From contig DHTG01000101.1 of the NCBI GenBank assembly GCA_002411545.1, positions 1 through 47,160 on the forward strand: 47,160 nt of DNA, given 5' to 3'. Made by a program: the position numbers and the translations under genes. A model generated the notes under the pieces. The model was not told the origin of the DNA, did no database searches, and was given only the letters and a program-made list of their open reading frames with translations. The stretch comes from Bacteroidales bacterium UBA5266 (GTDB lineage: Bacteria; Bacteroidota; Bacteroidia; Bacteroidales; WCHB1-69). Below are positions 1 through 8,681 of this stretch, piece by piece; within the stretch, counting starts at the first letter, position 1, and each line of letters starts with the position of its first letter.

Positions 1-377
1 TTTTTTGTCTTTGTATCGAAATGGCTACGAATGCATTGCAGATATTATTTTTTATATTTTCCTACTTTACCCCTCTCAAGAGGATTTATTTTGCCGAATT
101 TTTGGCATCAAATGAAGGCGAAATATGACACAAAACATCCCCGACGGGTTTCGATTTCTTCCATAAAATTCGAAAAAAAAATCGTAATTCGTAATTGTTA
201 ATTCGTAATTGTTCTGTCTCGCGACTTTCCTTGTAATATGTATCTATATATGTATTACTTATACATCTCTTCATTGTTTTAATAAAATAATCCGGTGTAT
301 ATTCTATCCGTTCTGTTTTTTTATATAATTTAGCGACACTAAAAAATTACATTTTCAATGTATAAAAACATACGATA
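1..377. other. Intergenic region without a supported gene
   Basis: No convincing coding frame is visible. A short minus-strand frame (86-274) has low-complexity, unrecognisable content. The stretch holds one copy of a 29-nt AT-rich repeat (183-211) that recurs near 17.1 kb, and a small GC-rich palindrome, CCCGACGGG, near 149-157. It looks like intergenic repeat debris upstream of the SPOR gene. I see no TAnnTTTG promoter for that gene. Confidence 0.6.
183..211 (-). repeat. Dispersed AT-rich repeat, copy 1
   Basis: A 29-nt sequence built from reiterated AATTACG units. Its reverse complement matches positions 17079-17107 with a single mismatch (28 of 29). Each copy also repeats the unit internally. 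Both copies lie in gene-free DNA. The nature of the element (mobile remnant or simple dispersed repeat) is not determined here. Confidence 0.75.
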
Positions 378-791
378 ATGATTTTTAAATATAGCATATT
401 ATTTACTTCAATTTTAATCATTTGTGGCATACAATCTGCAAAATCACAGGTGGAAGTTATTTCACAACAAGAAATAAAAACATTAAACGAACAATATATT
501 TCTTCCAATCGAAATATGGAAGGCAAACAAAAGGGATACCGCGTTCAGATATTTTTTGATTCAGGAAATAATTCACGGATTGAAGCCACCAAGATTCGCA
601 ATGAATTTGCCTCTCGTTTCCCAAAAGTCAGCACTTACATTATCTTTAAAGAGCCCAACTTCAGGGTGAGAGTAGGTGATTTTCGAACCCGTACCGACGC
701 CAGAGGTTTTCAACAATCGATATCGGCCCTTTATCCGCAAAGTTTTGTTGTGAAAGATGAAATTTATTATCCCAAACACCAATACGAATAA
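378..791 (+). CDS. Secreted SPOR-domain protein
   Basis: A 137-residue protein with an N-terminal signal peptide (residues 1 to about 23, ending ...SAKSQ) followed by one SPOR domain (about residues 52-132, beginning GYRVQIFFDSG). SPOR domains bind peptidoglycan stripped of stem peptides and often mark septal proteins, so a periplasmic wall-binding role is likely. The domain shows the usual pattern: an initial beta strand, NNSRIEATKIRNEF-type helix, FRVRVGDF strand and a second helix. Nothing else is present, so it is a minimal SPOR protein of a kind common in Bacteroidota. It converges on rsmG with an 83-nt gap holding no clear terminator. The exact partner or process is unknown. Confidence 0.82.
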   Translation: MIFKYSILFTSILIICGIQSAKSQVEVISQQEIKTLNEQYISSNRNMEGKQKGYRVQIFFDSGNNSRIEATKIRNEFASRFPKVSTYIIFKEPNFRVRVGDFRTRTDARGFQQSISALYPQSFVVKDEIYYPKHQYE

Positions 792-874
792 AATAGCTCA
801 TTTTACCTTGCTTTTCTCACGCATTGCCTTTACATCCACCTATGTATTGGTTCATGCATCTTAATAAGGTTTAT

Positions 875-1498
875 CTATACGGGCATATAAACAATTTTCT
901 TCTCTTTGAAATAACTTTCATTAAACCAAAGTTCTATTGGATAAATATATACTTTTTGCGGATATAAGGACGCAATTTCTTCGGCAATATCGCCCCCTTT
1001 TAAATAAATGAGCCCATTTTGTAAGGCATTCCTGGAATGCTTACCGACTTTATGATGTACCCATTGATAAAAAACCGGCAAAGTAGTAACGGCTCTACTG
1101 AGTATAAAATCATACGAAGTCTTACTATCTTCTGCTCGCTGTTGAGCATAGCTAACATTCTGTAAATCTAACGCTTTAACTATTTCACGGACCACTTTTA
1201 TTTTTTTTCCTACCGAGTCAACCAAATGAAAGGATACTTCAGGAAAAAAAATAGCCAAAGGAATACCGGGGAAACCTCCACCTGTACCCACATCTAATAT
1301 CCTAGTCCCTTTCTCAAAGGAAATCAATTTAGCTATACTGAGCGAATGCAACACATGATTGACACATAAATTATCAATGTCTTTACGAGATATTACATTG
1401 ATGCAAGCATTCCACTGCTTATAGAGCGGCCATAGTCTGCTTAAATTTTCAATTTGATGTTTACTGAGTTCGGGAAAATAAGTTATAATTTCATCCAT
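875..1498 (-). CDS. rsmG: 16S rRNA (guanine-527-N7)-methyltransferase RsmG
   Basis: 207 residues, the usual length for RsmG (GidB), which uses SAM to methylate N7 of G527 in the 530 loop of 16S rRNA. The family signature is clear: the SAM-binding glycine loop GTGGGFPGIPLA (residues 71-82), the acidic ribose-binding residue in HLVDSVGKK (91-99), and the SRAV motif near residue 134. The N-terminal helix region (YKQWNACINVISRKD) is also typical. A TAnnTTTG promoter element lies 17 nt upstream of the start codon. The gene follows the S46 peptidase gene on the same strand but is separated from it by a strong terminator. Confidence 0.95.
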   Translation of the reverse strand: MDEIITYFPELSKHQIENLSRLWPLYKQWNACINVISRKDIDNLCVNHVLHSLSIAKLISFEKGTRILDVGTGGGFPGIPLAIFFPEVSFHLVDSVGKKIKVVREIVKALDLQNVSYAQQRAEDSKTSYDFILSRAVTTLPVFYQWVHHKVGKHSRNALQNGLIYLKGGDIAEEIASLYPQKVYIYPIELWFNESYFKEKKIVYMPV

Positions 1499-1514
1499 CG
1501 TATAAAAGAAAGTG

Positions 1515-1522
1515 CAAATGTA
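1515..1522 (-). promoter_or_regulatory. -7 promoter element for rsmG
   Basis: The minus strand reads TACATTTG, a perfect match to the Bacteroidota -7 consensus TAnnTTTG, about 17 nt before the rsmG start codon. No good -33 TTTG is seen at the usual 19-nt spacing. Confidence 0.6.
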
Positions 1523-1523
1523 T

Positions 1524-1568
1524 ATAAAAAAGTAGAACGTCGAAATAACATTATCTCGACGTTCTACT
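1524..1568 (-). terminator. Rho-independent terminator after the S46 peptidase gene
   Basis: A 13-bp perfect inverted repeat (1531-1543 with 1556-1568, 12-nt loop) lies 16 nt past the peptidase stop codon and is followed, on the minus strand, by a run of six T residues and TATA. This is a textbook intrinsic terminator and insulates rsmG from its upstream neighbour. Confidence 0.88.
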
Positions 1569-1584
1569 ATTCTTAAAAAAACGT

Positions 1585-3747
1585 TTATCTAACAATATTC
1601 ATTTCTTTGATCAAGTTCATTGCACCTGCATATTTTTCAATAATAAACAAAGCATAACGAACATCCAAGTTAATGCATCGTTGTAAATTTTCCTCAAAAT
1701 CAATATCTCCCGACATAGCTTCGCTGTTACCATCAAAAGCTAAGCCTATTAACTCTCCATTTGCATTGATAACAGGAGATCCTGAATTACCGCCTGTTAT
1801 ATCATTATTAGAGATAAAACAAACCGACATTTCTCCTTTTTTATTGGTATAAGGGCCAAAATCTTTGGCTTTATATAAATCTTTTAAGCGTTGAGGAACG
1901 ATAAATTCCGTACTATTAGGATCTTCTTTTTGCATAACGCCCTCAATAGTTGTATAGTAATTATAAAAGACAGCATCCCTAGGTTTATAGGAACCTACGG
2001 TTCCATAGGTTAATCGCAGGGTTGAATTGGCATCGGGAGCCATTGCTTTGCCTTTATTTATCTCCAATATACCTTCGGTAAACAAACGATTGGCTGCACC
2101 AATTTGTTTACTACTCTCACTCATTGATTTACTCAATTCTCTATATTTCATATAAATGCTATTTCCGGCAAGCATCGCTAAATCTTTTTTCAAGACCTTT
2201 ACGTTAGGTTTTTCAAGAAAAGCCTTAAAAGTTTCTTCGGATGCAAATACAGATTTCTCAAGCATGGTTTGGGCGTATTTGTTAAAATCGCCTTTATATT
2301 TCTTATATACTTGAGCTATAAAATCAGGATAAAATTGGGGATCCATATTTTTATAGGTATAATCAAATAAAGCCGCTATTAATTTTTGCTCTGTTGCGGG
2401 ATTAAAATCTTTATAAAAATCAGCAGCAACTTCTTTTAACTTTTTGGTTAATCCATCAATTTTACTTTGATCATCCGATTCCAAGGCTGCAATCAATCCC
2501 GAACATTGTACGGCAAAATAAGGCAATTCAGGTCCGCTTAGCATTCCTTCGAGTATATACATACGCGCTATGGCATAGGGTTTACGTTCTGCATAGGCTT
2601 TTTCTAATACGGAAAGCACTTCTTTATAATTTTCATCTTTGCTCTCAGCCCATTGAGCATATTTCTTTTCAATTTCGCGTTTAATATCCATGGTATTTAA
2701 CGCTTTCAAGGCTTTGTTTTGTTCGTTGGAATATTTCCAATAATTGGAACAACTGGCATATTTCGAAGCATATTTAATTCTTATGGCTTGATCGGAAGCC
2801 ATTTCTTTACGCAATACATTAATCTTCACATCCCTGATTTCATAACGCAATTTATTGGTAACATCCATGGTTTCTTGTAATCCATACGAACTTATGTATC
2901 GATTGGTTGTACCGGGAAATCCCATAATCATGGCAAAGTCACCATCTTGTATACCTTTAGCACTGACAGGTAAATAATGTTTTGGTTTCAAGGGAACATT
3001 TTCTTTGGCATAAGGAGCCGGCGAACCATCGGGAGCTGTATAAACACGAAACATCGAAAAATCAGCTGTATGACGAGGCCACATCCAGTTATCTGTATCA
3101 CCACCGAATTTTCCCATAGAGGATGGCGGAGCCCCTACTAAACGAACATCTTCATAGATAATGTATACAAATAAAAAGAATTGATTATTATTGAATACAT
3201 CCGTTACATATGCATGGTATTTAGTATCTTTGATTGCTTCGTCCGATATTTTTTTGGAAATCTTTTCAATAGCTTCATTTCTTTTCTCTTCCGTCATATC
3301 GCCATGTATAGTTGACATAACACGTTCCGTAACATCTTCCATGCTAACTAAAATAGAAGCCGTTATTCCTTCATTGGGCAATTCTTGATCTTTGGAATAA
3401 GCCCAAAAACCATCGGCTAAATAATCATGTTCGACACTAGAATGCGATTGTATCATACCATAACCGCAATGATGATTGGTAAAAAACAATCCTTCGGGGG
3501 AAACAATTTCTCCGGTACAAAAGTGCCAAAACGGACGACCTGCATTTCCTAAGCCAATAACAGCATCTTTTAAACTCGAATGATTGACATCATAAATCTG
3601 TTCTGCACTTAATTTTAATCCTTTTTTTTGCATTTCGCTTATGTTTTGATCTTTTAATAACATAAGCAACCACATCCCCTCATCTGCTCGCACCATCGAT
3701 AGTTGTAACATCAAAACGGCACTAAGTAAAAATGATAACTTTCTCAT
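1585..3747 (-). CDS. S46 family dipeptidyl-peptidase (DPP7/DPP11 type)
   Basis: 720 residues with a signal peptide (about 1-21, ending MVRA before DEGMW). S46 enzymes are periplasmic serine exopeptidases that remove dipeptides from peptide N-termini. The chymotrypsin-like core is visible: catalytic-His motif TNHHCGYG (His92/93), a GGDTDNWMWPRHT block, and GNSGSPV with the nucleophile at Ser655. The position 18 residues after that serine, Arg673 in the acidic-specific enzyme DPP11, is Gly here (AFDGN), which suggests the broader hydrophobic preference of DPP7. The start at 3747 is chosen because a TAnnTTTG promoter (3792-3799) lies downstream of the further in-frame Met at 3813, and because the signal peptide begins here. 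It was probably inherited with an asaccharolytic or peptide-using lifestyle. Confidence 0.93.
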   Translation of the reverse strand: MRKLSFLLSAVLMLQLSMVRADEGMWLLMLLKDQNISEMQKKGLKLSAEQIYDVNHSSLKDAVIGLGNAGRPFWHFCTGEIVSPEGLFFTNHHCGYGMIQSHSSVEHDYLADGFWAYSKDQELPNEGITASILVSMEDVTERVMSTIHGDMTEEKRNEAIEKISKKISDEAIKDTKYHAYVTDVFNNNQFFLFVYIIYEDVRLVGAPPSSMGKFGGDTDNWMWPRHTADFSMFRVYTAPDGSPAPYAKENVPLKPKHYLPVSAKGIQDGDFAMIMGFPGTTNRYISSYGLQETMDVTNKLRYEIRDVKINVLRKEMASDQAIRIKYASKYASCSNYWKYSNEQNKALKALNTMDIKREIEKKYAQWAESKDENYKEVLSVLEKAYAERKPYAIARMYILEGMLSGPELPYFAVQCSGLIAALESDDQSKIDGLTKKLKEVAADFYKDFNPATEQKLIAALFDYTYKNMDPQFYPDFIAQVYKKYKGDFNKYAQTMLEKSVFASEETFKAFLEKPNVKVLKKDLAMLAGNSIYMKYRELSKSMSESSKQIGAANRLFTEGILEINKGKAMAPDANSTLRLTYGTVGSYKPRDAVFYNYYTTIEGVMQKEDPNSTEFIVPQRLKDLYKAKDFGPYTNKKGEMSVCFISNNDITGGNSGSPVINANGELIGLAFDGNSEAMSGDIDFEENLQRCINLDVRYALFIIEKYAGAMNLIKEMNIVR

Positions 3748-3791
3748 TGTAATTATTTTGATTAATATATTAATAGTATACTTTAAGTTTG

Positions 3792-3799
3792 CAAATATA
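3792..3799 (-). promoter_or_regulatory. -7 promoter element for the S46 peptidase gene
   Basis: The minus strand reads TATATTTG (TAnnTTTG), 44 nt before the chosen ATG. It excludes the upstream in-frame Met at 3813 as a translation start, since that codon would precede the transcript. Confidence 0.6.
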
Positions 3800-3932
3800 T
3801 TATTTTTTCTCATACGATAGAAATAAATCTATTTGCTTCATATTTCAGACATTGAAGGGAAATTAACCAAAATGTTTAGTCGTGATATATAAAAAAAGAT
3901 TTGATTATGTAAACATACGAAATTCTTGTATT

Positions 3933-4532
3933 TTATTCACAATTACAAGATTCCGAAAAATAAAAGGTAGTATGAGGCAAAAGACGTTGAAGGTCTTGTT
4001 TACGTAAATCATTCATATAAATGACTCTCATATCCACAATGCGCAAATTATCTTTTAATGCGTTTATTTCAAGAGGAAAAGTTATGATGGAATTACTCCA
4101 AATATCTAAATACTCCAACTTTTTGAGATGTTTAAAATCAGCCGGAATTTCAATTAAATAATTCTGACTAAGCGTAAGATGTGTCAAATTCACTAAATTA
4201 CCTATTTCAGGCGGAATACTGGTTAAATGATTTTTTGATACATCTAAAATCACTAAATTCGTGAGTTGAAATACCTCTAAAGGAATTTCTTTCAAGCGCA
4301 TACGATTGAGGTGTAGCTCTTGTAGATTTCTGAATTTCGACAACTCTGTCCCTAAATTTTCAATTTTTTTCCATTTCAACGATAATCTTAACACACTATC
4401 GGGATGAACATTATTAGCATGAGCAAGTGATTTATAAATCATTGCATTCGCTAATGTTGCCGAATCTAACAATTGTGCTCTTGCAAATCCTGAAAGGATC
4501 AAACAGATTGAAAACACAAATGCCTTTTTCAT
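3933..4532 (-). CDS. Secreted leucine-rich-repeat protein
   Basis: 199 residues with a signal peptide (about 1-19, ending GFARA). After a short N-terminal region come four to five tandem leucine-rich repeats of about 23 residues with the pattern LxxLxxLxLxxNxLxxIPxxIxx, as in LTNLVILDVSKNHLTSIPP. LRR arrays form curved protein-binding surfaces, so a binding role outside the cytoplasm is likely, but no partner is indicated. The protein ends in SESCNCE and has no T9SS sorting domain or lipobox, so it may be periplasmic. It is transcribed divergently from the MurL-like gene with 124 nt between them. No clear promoter was found. Confidence 0.8.
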   Translation of the reverse strand: MKKAFVFSICLILSGFARAQLLDSATLANAMIYKSLAHANNVHPDSVLRLSLKWKKIENLGTELSKFRNLQELHLNRMRLKEIPLEVFQLTNLVILDVSKNHLTSIPPEIGNLVNLTHLTLSQNYLIEIPADFKHLKKLEYLDIWSNSIITFPLEINALKDNLRIVDMRVIYMNDLRKQDLQRLLPHTTFYFSESCNCE

Positions 4533-4633
4533 TTTTGTATGAATTTAATTAATGATGTATAGTTTTAACGATGGATTTCAATAAATAGTCTATATATAGC
4601 CACTTTATTCAAAATTTCTACACTATTTTTTCA

Positions 4634-4641
4634 TACATTTG
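4634..4641 (+). promoter_or_regulatory. -7 promoter element for the MurL-like gene
   Basis: TACATTTG matches TAnnTTTG. It overlaps the in-frame TTG at 4639, so translation must begin at the ATG at 4657, which would leave a very short untranslated leader of about 10 nt. Confidence 0.62.
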
Positions 4642-4656
4642 CAAACAAAAAAAACA

Positions 4657-6024
4657 ATGCCTTTACTTGCTGATTCAGACGTTTTTTATGCTTTGAGGAA
4701 ACAACATCCGGTTTTCACCTACCATGCTTTTGATTATAAAATCGAGCACAATCATTTAATGCTCACTTTCGATTTCAGTATCGGCAAAGGTATTCATTTC
4801 AGGCCGAAAACGCAAATTCCTTTTCATAACGGCTATACCCAATTTTACAAAACCACTTCCATCCAGTCCTTAGAAAACATTATTTTTCATATCGGCATGA
4901 TTGAACTCATCAGTTATTGGAAATGCTGTTGTTCTCCAAAAATCATCATCGAAGCCGGGTATGTAGATGCCGAAGCCATCGCTTGGTGGAAAAAAATATA
5001 TTATCATGGCTTGGGCGAATTTTTTTATTGCAACCACATTCAAACGGACTTCGATCACTTTGTGGAAATTACCGCTCATCCAACAAAGCAATTTCATCGA
5101 CAAACGTTTACACTAAACGACGAAACCATCGTTCCGGTGGGAGGAGGCAAAGATTCACCCGTAACGCTCGAATTACTGAAAAAACAACACAGTATTCCTA
5201 TGATTATCAATCCAAGGCAAGCCACCTTAGCATGTGTTCAGATGGCCGGATATGAGAATAACTTCCTCCAAATCAATCGAACTATTGATTCTACCCTATT
5301 AGATTTAAATGCCAAAGGATATTTAAACGGACACACTCCTTTTTCGGCCATGTTAGCATTCTATAGTGTATTATTAGCCGTATTGTCACAAAAAAAACAC
5401 ATCGCCCTATCGAATGAATCCAGTGCCAATGAAGCCACCGTCAAGAATATGGATGTAAACCATCAATATTCCAAATCCTATGAATTTGAATCGGATTTCA
5501 GAAACTATATTTCAAAATACGTAAACACGGATATTAATTATTACAGTTTTTTACGACCTTTGAGTGAATTACAAATTGCCTATTTATTTGCTCAACTCCC
5601 TTCCTATTTTCCGGTATTTAAAAGTTGTAATGTAGGGAGCAAAACCGATATCTGGTGTGGCACTTGTTCCAAATGTTTGTTTACCTATATCATTCTTTCT
5701 CCATTTATCGAGATAGAAGCTATAACACAGATATTTGGCTCTAATTTATTGAATAATAAGACACTGATTCCCGTTTTAAAAGAGTTGATAGGCGAATCGG
5801 AAGTGAAACCTTTTGAGTGTGTCGGTACACGGGAAGAAGTATGCATCGCTCTTTGCGAAGCATGTAAACGCAACCATCCACTTCCAACTCTTTTACAATA
5901 TTTTCAATCAACTCCCTTGTATGAACAATATAAAGACACTGATTTCAAAACAAGTTTAACTCGCTTTGAAAACAAACATTTTTTAACAGAAGATCTTTGG
6001 ATGCTGTTAACAAGTAAATTTTAA
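4657..6024 (+). CDS. MurL-like protein (putative UDP-MurNAc-L-Ala-L-Glu epimerase)
   Basis: 455 residues. The central PP-loop-like motif VGGGKDSPVTLELL (near residue 161), the block LSNESSANEA followed by NHQYSKSYEFESDFRNY, and the cysteine motif WCGTCSKCLF resemble MurL, an ATP-dependent epimerase first described in Xanthomonas. MurL inverts the terminal L-Glu of UDP-MurNAc-L-Ala-L-Glu, so peptidoglycan D-Glu is made without glutamate racemase MurI. The start at 4657 is used because an upstream TTG lies inside the promoter. It stands alone, followed 128 nt later by asd, another gene feeding peptidoglycan. No MurD2-like ligase is in the window. The family resemblance is recognised from memory; a related PP-loop enzyme with a different substrate cannot be excluded. 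Confidence 0.6.
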   Translation: MPLLADSDVFYALRKQHPVFTYHAFDYKIEHNHLMLTFDFSIGKGIHFRPKTQIPFHNGYTQFYKTTSIQSLENIIFHIGMIELISYWKCCCSPKIIIEAGYVDAEAIAWWKKIYYHGLGEFFYCNHIQTDFDHFVEITAHPTKQFHRQTFTLNDETIVPVGGGKDSPVTLELLKKQHSIPMIINPRQATLACVQMAGYENNFLQINRTIDSTLLDLNAKGYLNGHTPFSAMLAFYSVLLAVLSQKKHIALSNESSANEATVKNMDVNHQYSKSYEFESDFRNYISKYVNTDINYYSFLRPLSELQIAYLFAQLPSYFPVFKSCNVGSKTDIWCGTCSKCLFTYIILSPFIEIEAITQIFGSNLLNNKTLIPVLKELIGESEVKPFECVGTREEVCIALCEACKRNHPLPTLLQYFQSTPLYEQYKDTDFKTSLTRFENKHFLTEDLWMLLTSKF

Positions 6025-6100
6025 ATAATATCATCAAACACAAGCATATAAATCGCATACTTTATCAAGTATATAATTTGATAAAAATCTTTGATTTTTC

Positions 6101-6131
6101 TTTGACAATTAGTCTTAATTATATACTTTTG
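6101..6131 (+). promoter_or_regulatory. Promoter of asd with both -33 and -7 elements
   Basis: TTTG at 6101-6104 and TACTTTTG at 6124-6131 are separated by 19 nt, matching the Bacteroidota primary sigma consensus (TTTG-N19-TAnnTTTG). This is the best-formed promoter in the window. The asd ATG follows 21 nt after the -7 element, and an earlier in-frame start at 6078 lies upstream of the promoter. Confidence 0.8.
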
Positions 6132-6152
6132 CACAAAAAAAAATTAAAAGCG

Positions 6153-7157
6153 ATGAAAATAGCCGTTATAGGAGTTACCGGATTAGTAGGCAATGTAATA
6201 TTAAAAGTTTTAGAAGAACGTCACATTCCCATAAGCACCTTTTTAGCTGTAGCTTCTGAACGTTCGACAGGGAAAAGTATACAGTTCAATGGGAAAGAAT
6301 ACCATATTATTTCCATATCAGAGGCCATTGATGCACGTCCCGACATTGCCATTTTTTCTGCCGGAAGTAGCACTTCCAAACAATATGCCCCTTTGTTTGC
6401 TGAAAAGGGCACCTATGTAATTGACAATTCATCGGCATGGCGCATGTACGATCATATTCCTTTAATCGTACCCGAAATCAATATCGAACAATTGAATGCA
6501 AGCGATCATATTATTGCAAACCCCAATTGTTCTACCATACAAATGCTCATGGCATTGTATCCTTTACATAAAGCTTTCGACATTAAGCGTATTGTCGTAT
6601 CAACCTATCAATCGGTAACAGGCACCGGTATGATTGCACTGAACCAGTTACATTGCGAACGGAAAAACTTTGCTTGTCAAAAGGCATACCCCTATCCTAT
6701 CGATTTAAATATCATACCACACGGAGGGACATTTGAGGATAATGCTTATACAAGCGAAGAAATGAAACTAGTCAATGAATCACGTAAAATACTATCTGAC
6801 GATTCCTTACAAATCACGGCTACCGTTGTCAGGGTTCCGGTTAAAGGTGGTCATTCCTTATCGGTCAATGTTGAATTCGAAAAAGATTTTAGTTTAAGCC
6901 GGGTATATGAAGAATTAGAAAATATGCCGGGTATAAGCATTATCGATAATCCTTCTGAAAACAAATACCCTATGCCTTTATATGCAGAAGGAAAAGATGA
7001 AGTGTTTGTAGGTCGTATACGTCGGGATTTTTCTCGAGAAGGGTGTATTAATTTATGGATAGTATCCGACAACCTACGCAAAGGGGCTGCCACTAATGCC
7101 GTTCAGATAGCAGAACATATCATTGCACAAAATTGGATAAGCAAAACCGGCCAATAG
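6153..7157 (+). CDS. asd: Aspartate-semialdehyde dehydrogenase
   Basis: 334 residues. Asd reduces aspartyl phosphate with NADPH to aspartate semialdehyde, the branch point to lysine/diaminopimelate, methionine and threonine. The Rossmann motif GVTGLVGNVILKVL opens the protein, the catalytic cysteine lies in NPNCSTIQ, and the conserved substrate histidine in VKGGHSLSVNVEF. The start at 6153 is supported by the promoter just upstream and by the family's usual MKxAVxGxTG opening. Its stop codon directly abuts the rpoN stop on the opposite strand (7157/7158), with no room for a terminator. Confidence 0.96.
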   Translation: MKIAVIGVTGLVGNVILKVLEERHIPISTFLAVASERSTGKSIQFNGKEYHIISISEAIDARPDIAIFSAGSSTSKQYAPLFAEKGTYVIDNSSAWRMYDHIPLIVPEINIEQLNASDHIIANPNCSTIQMLMALYPLHKAFDIKRIVVSTYQSVTGTGMIALNQLHCERKNFACQKAYPYPIDLNIIPHGGTFEDNAYTSEEMKLVNESRKILSDDSLQITATVVRVPVKGGHSLSVNVEFEKDFSLSRVYEELENMPGISIIDNPSENKYPMPLYAEGKDEVFVGRIRRDFSREGCINLWIVSDNLRKGAATNAVQIAEHIIAQNWISKTGQ

Positions 7158-8660
7158 TTATTTCCTCATTCTTGCTACAGGAATGCCTAACTGTTCCCGA
7201 TATTTAGCAACGGTCCGTCGGGCAATATTATATCCTTTTTTATTAAGAATTTTACATAACATATCATCGGTCAGTGGCTTTGCTTTATTTTCATTATCAA
7301 TAGCATCCGATAATATCTTTTTAATTTCGCGCGAAGACACTTCTTTGCCGTCATTTTTTTGCATGGATTCCGAAAAGAAAAACTTCAAGGAATACAAACC
7401 ATAAGGAGTCAGCACATATTTACTACTTACTACCCGCGAAACTGTTGAAATATCCATGCCGATGGTATCGGCAATATCTTTTAATATCATGGGTTTGATG
7501 GAAGTTTCATCGCCGGTTTGAAAGAAATTCTTTTGGTATTCCATGATGGTATACATGGTATTGTATAAAGTCATTTCACGTTGACTGATAGAGTCGATAA
7601 ACCATTCTGCCGATTGTACTTTTTGTTTAACAAAATCCAAAGCTGCTTTTTTTTCTTCTTGTGAGATACTCTTTTTATCTTTGATTTCATTGTATAAACC
7701 CGCATAGGATTTCCTCACCCTCAACTCAGGTATATTATAATTAGGTAATATGAGGTGCAATGAACCGTCTTTATCGTTATGTGTTACGATAAAATCGGGG
7801 GCAACATAAGAAGCTTCTCTTTGAATATCGTTCGATAAATAGCCCGGTTTAGGATCCAGTTTTAAGAGGATGGCCAATATTTCATCAAATTCAGATTGAG
7901 TACATCGCAGACGTTGTATAATTTTTTCATAATGCTTTTTGCTGAATTCATCAAAATAACTTTTAATGATTTTCCTTGCCATTAGAATATATTTAGTATC
8001 TTCCATACGTTCCAATTGCAACAAAAGACATTCTTGTAAGGTCAAAGCTCCTACACCGGGTGGGTCTAAAGCATGGATAACTTCTTTGATGATTTTCTGT
8101 ACCTTTTCCTGTGTAGTAAGCATTCGCATATTAAAAAGCAAATCGTTAACAATTTCTTTGGCCGTACGTTGTAAATATCCGGATTCATCAATACTGCCGA
8201 TAATATATTGTGCTATTTGTAAGTCTTCGGCTGACAATGAAAACATTCCCAATTGCAAATGTAAACTTTCCTGAAAACTTTGACGGGAAATATAAGGTAT
8301 TTCTTTCACTTCATCCTCCGAATTATCTTTTCCTTGACTTCCTCTATAGCCTTTTATATCATCATAATCTTCGGCAAAATAATCATCTAAATCTTGCATG
8401 GAATCATAGGTCTGTTCCGAATCAGAAGTACTATCTGCTTCTGAAAGCATAGCATCGTCGGTGAATTCATCCATATTATCATTTGAATCGTTAATCGCAT
8501 TGTCTTCAAAATCATCAGATTCAAGCGCCGGATTGTCTTCCAATTCTTGTTTAATACGTTGTTCCAATGAAATGGTAGGTATTTGCAATAATTTCATGAG
8601 CAATATCTGCCTCGGTGATAATTTTTGCGTTAAACGTAATTCCTGTTTTTGTGATAACAT
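7158..8660 (-). CDS. rpoN: RNA polymerase sigma-54 factor
   Basis: 500 residues with the canonical order of sigma-54: N-terminal activator-binding region I (LTQKLSPRQILLMKLLQIP, rich in Q and L, residues about 10-50), an acidic linker (about 50-110), the core-binding domain, a helix-turn-helix (DIADTIGMDISTVSRVVSSK), and the RpoN box ARRTVAKYRE (480-489) that reads the -24 promoter element. Sigma-54 requires an AAA+ activator; none is encoded in this window, and I could not identify a -24/-12 promoter here. The gene lies 21 nt downstream of the saccharopine dehydrogenase-like gene and is probably co-transcribed with it. Confidence 0.96.
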   Translation of the reverse strand: MLSQKQELRLTQKLSPRQILLMKLLQIPTISLEQRIKQELEDNPALESDDFEDNAINDSNDNMDEFTDDAMLSEADSTSDSEQTYDSMQDLDDYFAEDYDDIKGYRGSQGKDNSEDEVKEIPYISRQSFQESLHLQLGMFSLSAEDLQIAQYIIGSIDESGYLQRTAKEIVNDLLFNMRMLTTQEKVQKIIKEVIHALDPPGVGALTLQECLLLQLERMEDTKYILMARKIIKSYFDEFSKKHYEKIIQRLRCTQSEFDEILAILLKLDPKPGYLSNDIQREASYVAPDFIVTHNDKDGSLHLILPNYNIPELRVRKSYAGLYNEIKDKKSISQEEKKAALDFVKQKVQSAEWFIDSISQREMTLYNTMYTIMEYQKNFFQTGDETSIKPMILKDIADTIGMDISTVSRVVSSKYVLTPYGLYSLKFFFSESMQKNDGKEVSSREIKKILSDAIDNENKAKPLTDDMLCKILNKKGYNIARRTVAKYREQLGIPVARMRK

Positions 8661-8681
8661 AGATTCAATTATTGTACTTGT

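Noticed and set aside
86..274. Minus-strand frame of 62 residues
   Set aside because: No recognisable domain, low-complexity composition, overlaps the AT-rich repeat, and has no promoter.
7158..8660. Sigma-54-dependent (-24/-12) promoters near rpoN targets
   Set aside because: I scanned by eye for TGGCAC-N5-TTGCA-like sites and found none I could support.
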